From assembly GCA_034096865.1 (NCBI GenBank), contig JAWQFJ010025848.1:22501-35000 (forward strand): DNA of 12,500 nucleotides. Reading direction: 5' to 3'. The notes beneath the pieces are model-generated. The model did not search any database, was not told the DNA's origin, and saw only the letters and a list, made by a program, of their open reading frames with translations. This stretch comes from Theodoxus fluviatilis. Its lineage: Eukaryota; Mollusca; Gastropoda; Cycloneritida; Neritidae. A program made the position numbers and the translations under genes. This document shows positions 9,064-12,500 of this stretch, piece after piece (the stretch's first letter is position 1; each line of letters opens with the position of its first letter).

Positions 9064-9224
9064 AATGTTCCAATTTCGAAAACTGACGAAGACTTAGAAC
9101 AAGGGTACGGAGCACACCTATGGAGGTCTACCACTGCGAGACAAGCACTTCATGCACCGCCTGCTCTGAGCAGCAACGCCCTGCCACACCCGTTGCGTGC
9201 AGCCACGAAGCTCCAGTTTTCCGG

Positions 9225-9233
9225 CAGGTAAGT
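9225..9233 (+). promoter_or_regulatory. Consensus 5' splice donor
   Basis: CAG|GTAAGTC is an exact match to the metazoan donor consensus, the junction falling after 9227. It lies in the GC-richer block 9100-9300 and is followed by a CACGTG E-box (9234-9239). No convincing acceptor with a pyrimidine tract lies upstream within exon distance; the nearest AG (about 9096) lacks one. Confidence 0.25.
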
Positions 9234-9588
9234 CACGTGCAGTGTGAGGGCTACAACAGTTTTCTCTCCGTGTACACACTCTCCCTGACGTCCCGAGCAT
9301 TCCACCTGGCCGTGGCTACACATGCCCACATACCGACCATTCCCCCATTCATGCAACCACGGAGAGGCTTCTACAAATGCCAGCTTGGTCGCGAAATGAA
9401 GAACAAAGGCCTGAGGTGCGCAGCTCCGGAAAAAGCGTACACTGACTCTGCTAACCTATTCTCGCGCAAACACCGCTGCCCTTCGCTCACGGTCTATGCA
9501 GCGCCTCCCTGTTTTGACAGGGAATCTCGCTGCCTCAACTCCATCATCTCTGCAGACACCGTCTTCACCACCACCATCACCACCATTT

Positions 9589-9629
9589 CCCCCACCCCCC
9601 CCCCCCCCCCACCCCCACCCCCACCCCCA
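9589..9629. repeat. C-run / CCCCCA microsatellite
   Basis: CCCCCA, then a run of 16 C (9595-9610), then three ACCCCC units. It is preceded by CCACCATCACCACCAT triplets from about 9567, so it is a small compound C-rich repeat. It gives polyproline in the + frame and polyglycine in - strand frames. Confidence 0.93.
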
Positions 9630-9941
9630 TCTGGACCTCCCTCTGTCTTTCCCACTTTCGAAGGCGAAATGGAAAAGGTGTTCAGGAGAGGCAGGCATGG
9701 AAGAGATCTATTGCCAGGTGCAAAGGTGCAGACTGAATCCGATGCAGCCAAACGCTGCATGGATGGAATAAGAATTCCCAGGGAGGGTGTGCGAGTGACA
9801 ACCAGTTCAAAGATCGCGCCAAAGATAGGTGGCCTTTGTGCGCTCACTTACCCTACTCCCTTCATCATCCGTTCCCAGTTTCACTCTGTCTACCTGGTTG
9901 TGCAAATCCATTTCCCAGCAGACACGTCACCTATTTCGGAC

Positions 9942-10082
9942 CGTTTAGTCTGTGAGATATCTTTCCGTCTCAGTGTCCCGATTGTGTACTTTGCCAAAAT
10001 GTCTTGTTTTTCTGCTAGATTTTAGTTCCCTCCCAGCAAAAAGGAGCAAAATGTAGGGTTTATCCCGCTGTGTTGCCTTATC
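9942..10082. repeat. Diverged dispersed repeat, copy 2
   Basis: Direct-orientation partner of 8494-8635, about 1.45 kb downstream. In one + frame both copies read RLVC-K/E-ISxR...VPI before diverging: copy 1 stops at a TAA after about 25 codons and copy 2 at the TAG at 10023. The short shared frame may be a relic of a coding repeat or a coincidence of about 14 codons. Confidence 0.7.
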
Positions 10083-10089
10083 AGTAAGA

Positions 10090-11420
10090 TATTTTGGGAA
10101 ATGTCGTTTCCGACTTATCAATGCTTTCCTGCAATTCCAAACGATAAGTGAACTAAAGAAGACGAAGAGTTAACGGCGGAACGTGCGAAGATATCGCCAC
10201 TTTAGAAGTGTCCCAATGGACTGTAGTGAAACCATATCATTATATCGAAAGAATATATTATTTCTGGGGAGAAATCGGTAACATTTCATCAGAGGTGAAA
10301 TATTTAGGTTATTCTGCGGAAGAATGAATATACGATGAGTCTGAGAAAAAAATATTTAATTCTCAGATTTTGAACAAAAACATCGAGTTTGAGTGAAGCA
10401 TACATCCCGAGCTGCTTAGTACGCGCCCCAAAAGCTGCTCAGATCGTGTTTTGTGCTTGACTTGTGAGTGCAGATTTACAATTTCAATAGTTTCGCAAAT
10501 GGACGAGGATACAGGAGACTGTATATCGTTTGCTGAGGACATCCACAGTTTGTTCAAGGTTTAAAACCTAGAACTCTCTTTCTTCCGCAAAAACAGAACA
10601 GTCAAACGTGTTATTGTTGTGTTTAGAGGCGGAAACCCGCACGTCGATGTTCTGCTTTGAAGAACCAAATATGGCCATATGTCCGCTTGTCAGTTTTTTT
10701 CCCCATAACTGTACGTGCGTGAAGGTCTTATACCTGGTACTTGAAGACTAAAACGGTTGTGTCCTCAAAGAGTAATTTACTGTCTGCACATGATCATGAA
10801 AACAACATGTAGCGTTTGAAATTGATTCTTTTAAAATAGAAACAAAACCTGGAAACTTACCTCCGAAATGTGTTATGCGCTTCCATGACATAAAATCTGC
10901 TTACTAACTTTTGGAAAATACCTTCTCGGCGCAAGTTGAACATTGCCTGCCATGCTTCTCTGACAAAATTCAGCTCGGAACCAGTGTCTTCAACAGGCAT
11001 ACAAAGTGGACTTTTGTGAAGGTTTGTGTGAACTGACTTTGAACCAGGGGCCTCTAAACATATTCACTTTAGAATTATCTGTAGCGAAAATCTTCATCGC
11101 ATCAGCGGAGAGGGCACAAGAATGCACTTGTTAACCTTGGGGAAAAGAGAGTGACACAGAAGGCGAGGAAAACACAAATATCCGAACGAAAGGCGCGAAC
11201 GTACACCTCACACGTGGAGAGAGAGACGGCTCTGGGAATGGCAGAAAAAGTCGACAGACAGGTGGGCGCCCTCCAAGGTTAGACAGGATAGACAGAGGGA
11301 CGAAAAAAGCAGTGCACCTTACTGACCCCTCAGAAAAAGGAGGGCAGTAAGAATTCAGCTGGACTACATCTTCCACTGCGCTCCTTCACCTACTCCAACC
11401 CTTCCCCTAGACGCCCCCTC
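10090..11420. other. No gene seen; AT-rich spacer
   Basis: Over 1.3 kb without a long frame or simple repeat. Small structures are the hairpin TCTGAGAA/TTCTCAGA (10340-10347 with 10360-10367, 12-nt loop) and a CArG-type motif within a 12-bp palindrome at 10665-10680. Purine-rich words (GAGAGAGAC, AGACAGACAG) gather around 11215-11300 on the + strand. No tRNA-like box pair is present: the GGTTCAAAG on the - strand at about 11040 lacks a matching stem. Confidence 0.5.
10665..10680. promoter_or_regulatory. CArG-box motif within a palindrome
   Basis: CCAAATATGG (10665-10674) matches the SRF/MADS-box consensus CC(A/T)6GG exactly. It overlaps the 12-bp perfect palindrome ATATGGCCATAT (10669-10680). 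The following CCATATGTCC is one mismatch from a second CArG box. No gene start is visible nearby, so function is only inferred from the motif. Confidence 0.25.
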
Positions 11421-11423
11421 CTT

Positions 11424-11571
11424 CACGCACGCACGCACGCACACACACACACACGCACACGCACATGCACACACGCATGCGCACGCACACACACAAACGC
11501 ACGCACACACAAACACGCCCATGCGCGCGCACACACACGCTCGCACGCGCGTGCGCACGCGCAACACACAA
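11424..11571. repeat. Imperfect CA/CACG/CGCG repeat
   Basis: About 150 bp of alternating purine-pyrimidine DNA: CACG tetramers first, then (CA)n, then mixed GCACACACG and CGCGCGTGCGCACGCGC words ending at AACACACAATA. Interruptions (CATG, CAAACG, CCCATG) show an old, decayed array. Frames rich in Val/Cys on the - strand are artefacts. Confidence 0.93.
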
Positions 11572-11831
11572 TATATGCCTCAACATATGCCCCACCAATT
11601 ATACATAAGACATCTCTACGGCCACACCTTAGCCTATATCCTGTGACTTCTAACCCCCCAGTGGGTTGGGGATGAGAATGGACGTACCGCGTTTCCCTAC
11701 GCGATTCGTAGGAGGCGAATAGCCTAAATAGGGACATTGTGATTAGTCTTGTTCTGATTTTAACCTTCTCCATGGATTTATTTGTAATCAACGGCCTTAA
11801 ATAGCGTACAAAGACTGATAGGCTGTAAAAC
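11572..11831. other. No gene seen; short spacer
   Basis: Plain unique-looking sequence between the CA/CG repeat and the TCCA array. No RNA gene, long frame or repeat is seen. Confidence 0.45.
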
Positions 11832-11914
11832 TCCATCCATCCATCCATCCATCCATCCATCCATCCATCCATCCATCCATCCATCCATCCATCCATCCAT
11901 CCATCCATCCATCC
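11832..11914. repeat. (TCCA)n tetranucleotide microsatellite
   Basis: Eighty-three bases, nearly 21 uninterrupted copies of TCCA. Perfect purity suggests recent or ongoing slippage. The - strand reads Met-Asp-Gly-Trp repeats, which is why a 180-codon frame spans 11423-11965 there; it is not a gene. Confidence 0.98.
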
Positions 11915-11972
11915 GACTTCCAATCGCAATACTTCTATTTGTTTTGAGCCTTCGCTTGTAACCACCTCTTTA

Positions 11973-11974
<2 letters not shown>

Positions 11975-12034
<60 letters not shown>
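11975..12034. repeat. (TC)n microsatellite
   Basis: TC dinucleotides for 60 bases with a single A interruption at 12024. It sits 60 bp after the TCCA array and is followed by C/T-rich sequence to about 12240. Confidence 0.97.
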
Positions 12035-12410
12035 AGCCTCTCATCCTGCCCAGTCCCTTCCCTACATCACAGTGAAAACCTTGGGAGGTCATTCCCCAAT
12101 CTACATCATGTCAAATTTTCTTCCCACCCCAACCTACTCCCATCCCATGAAGAATTCAGAATTATATCACCCATTTATTATAAAACACACGCTCTCGCTC
12201 ACCCCACCCCACCCCCACCCTTCCTGCATCCAAGACATGAAATGGAGGTTTGGTGCTTCCAGACAACAATCTCACGTATACTGACCTCCATGTACCGCTT
12301 TTCCTCACAGACAGGAGGAGAAGTGTGGAGCAGATAATGCCAGTCGCACCTCATTATGGTGCTACCAGGCTGTCGATTTGATAGTGATACCAGGCTACTG
12401 GAGTAGGACT
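12035..12410. other. No gene seen; pyrimidine-rich spacer
   Basis: C-rich words (CCCACCCCAACC, CCCCACCCCACCCCCACCC) recur up to about 12225. A short direct repeat TACCAGGCT is found at 12363-12371 and 12388-12396. The 70-codon + frame at 12072 is unrecognised. Confidence 0.45.
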
Positions 12411-12414
12411 GAAT

Positions 12415-12422
12415 GAGAGAGA

Positions 12423-12470
<48 letters not shown>
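12415..12470. repeat. (GA)n with GATA sub-block
   Basis: GA dinucleotides interrupted by three GATA units (12425-12437), then pure GA to 12470. A G-rich stretch (GGTGGGATGAGGTGGGGGTGGG) follows to the right edge. The GA/GATA switch suggests a tetranucleotide born inside the dinucleotide array. Confidence 0.96.
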
Positions 12471-12473
<3 letters not shown>

Positions 12474-12500
12474 TGGGATGAGGTGGGGGTGGGCGAGTGG

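Larger units (their letters stand above)
9120..10025 (+). other. 301-codon open frame, unassigned
   Basis: An ATG at 9120 opens 301 codons to a TAG at 10023. The length is unlikely by chance alone, but the protein is not convincing. It has scattered cysteines in the first 45 residues, a polyproline tract made by the C-rich microsatellite at 9589-9629 (about residues 157-169), a basic patch (RRGRHGR) near residue 190, and a last segment (from about residue 275) lying inside a dispersed repeat copy. A near-consensus donor CAG|GTAAGT at 9227/9228 lies within it, which would suit an exon ending there. The - strand is also open for over 100 codons across 9494-9847, so openness may reflect composition. 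No family is recognised. Confidence 0.15.

Noticed and set aside
11025..11060. tRNA B-box (GGTTCAAAG on the - strand)
   Set aside because: The flanking bases do not form a T-arm stem and no A box lies at the right distance.
11423..11965. 180-codon - strand frame with Met-Asp-Gly-Trp repeats and Val/Cys-rich end
   Set aside because: It is the TCCA array plus the CA/CG repeat read through; the short unique part between them is unrecognised.

Overview
The window looks like non-coding DNA from a eukaryotic, probably metazoan, nuclear genome. It carries at least ten microsatellite or low-complexity blocks. It has no bacterial-style gene packing, no long ORF with a recognisable protein domain, and one short transposon-like element with terminal inverted repeats. 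CpG is not obviously depleted when read by eye, which fits an invertebrate better than a vertebrate. The mix of (TC)n, (CCAT)n, (CAG/CAA)n and G/C-run-bearing MITEs would suit a mollusc or another lophotrochozoan, but that assignment is only a guess.

Layout: 1-210 is a compound (TGG)n/(TCG)n/(TGG)n array that runs off the left edge. It is followed by a three-copy 44-bp minisatellite (259-390). From 600 to 1140 lies plain AT-rich DNA with one 18-bp AP-1-like palindrome. (TC)35 sits at 1261-1330 with a C-rich pyrimidine tail. From 1420 to 5200 is unique-looking sequence with one 264-codon open frame (2705-3499) that I cannot assign. A 300-bp hAT-like MITE occupies 5504-5803. A CA/CG-rich block (6008-6079) precedes a GC-richer stretch with a CRE, an E2F-type site and a nuclear-receptor-type site clustered at 6451-6538. 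A (GA)n block lies at 6973-7070 and a 250-bp interrupted CAG/CAA array at 7546-7797.

The 8.5-10.1 kb part is the least ordinary. It holds two diverged collinear copies of one unnamed repeat (from about 8494 and 9942). Between them are a diverged tandem duplication with a unit of about 124 bp (8831-9063) and a GC-richer block with a 301-codon open frame. The last 2.4 kb is AT-rich spacer and then a run of simple repeats: CA/CACG, (TCCA)21, (TC)n and (GA)n/GATA.

I find no convincing complete protein-coding gene, no tRNA or rRNA, and no CRISPR array. The window is best read as intergenic or intronic DNA. The two long open frames and the motif clusters are listed with low confidence. No gene set acts together here that I can support.
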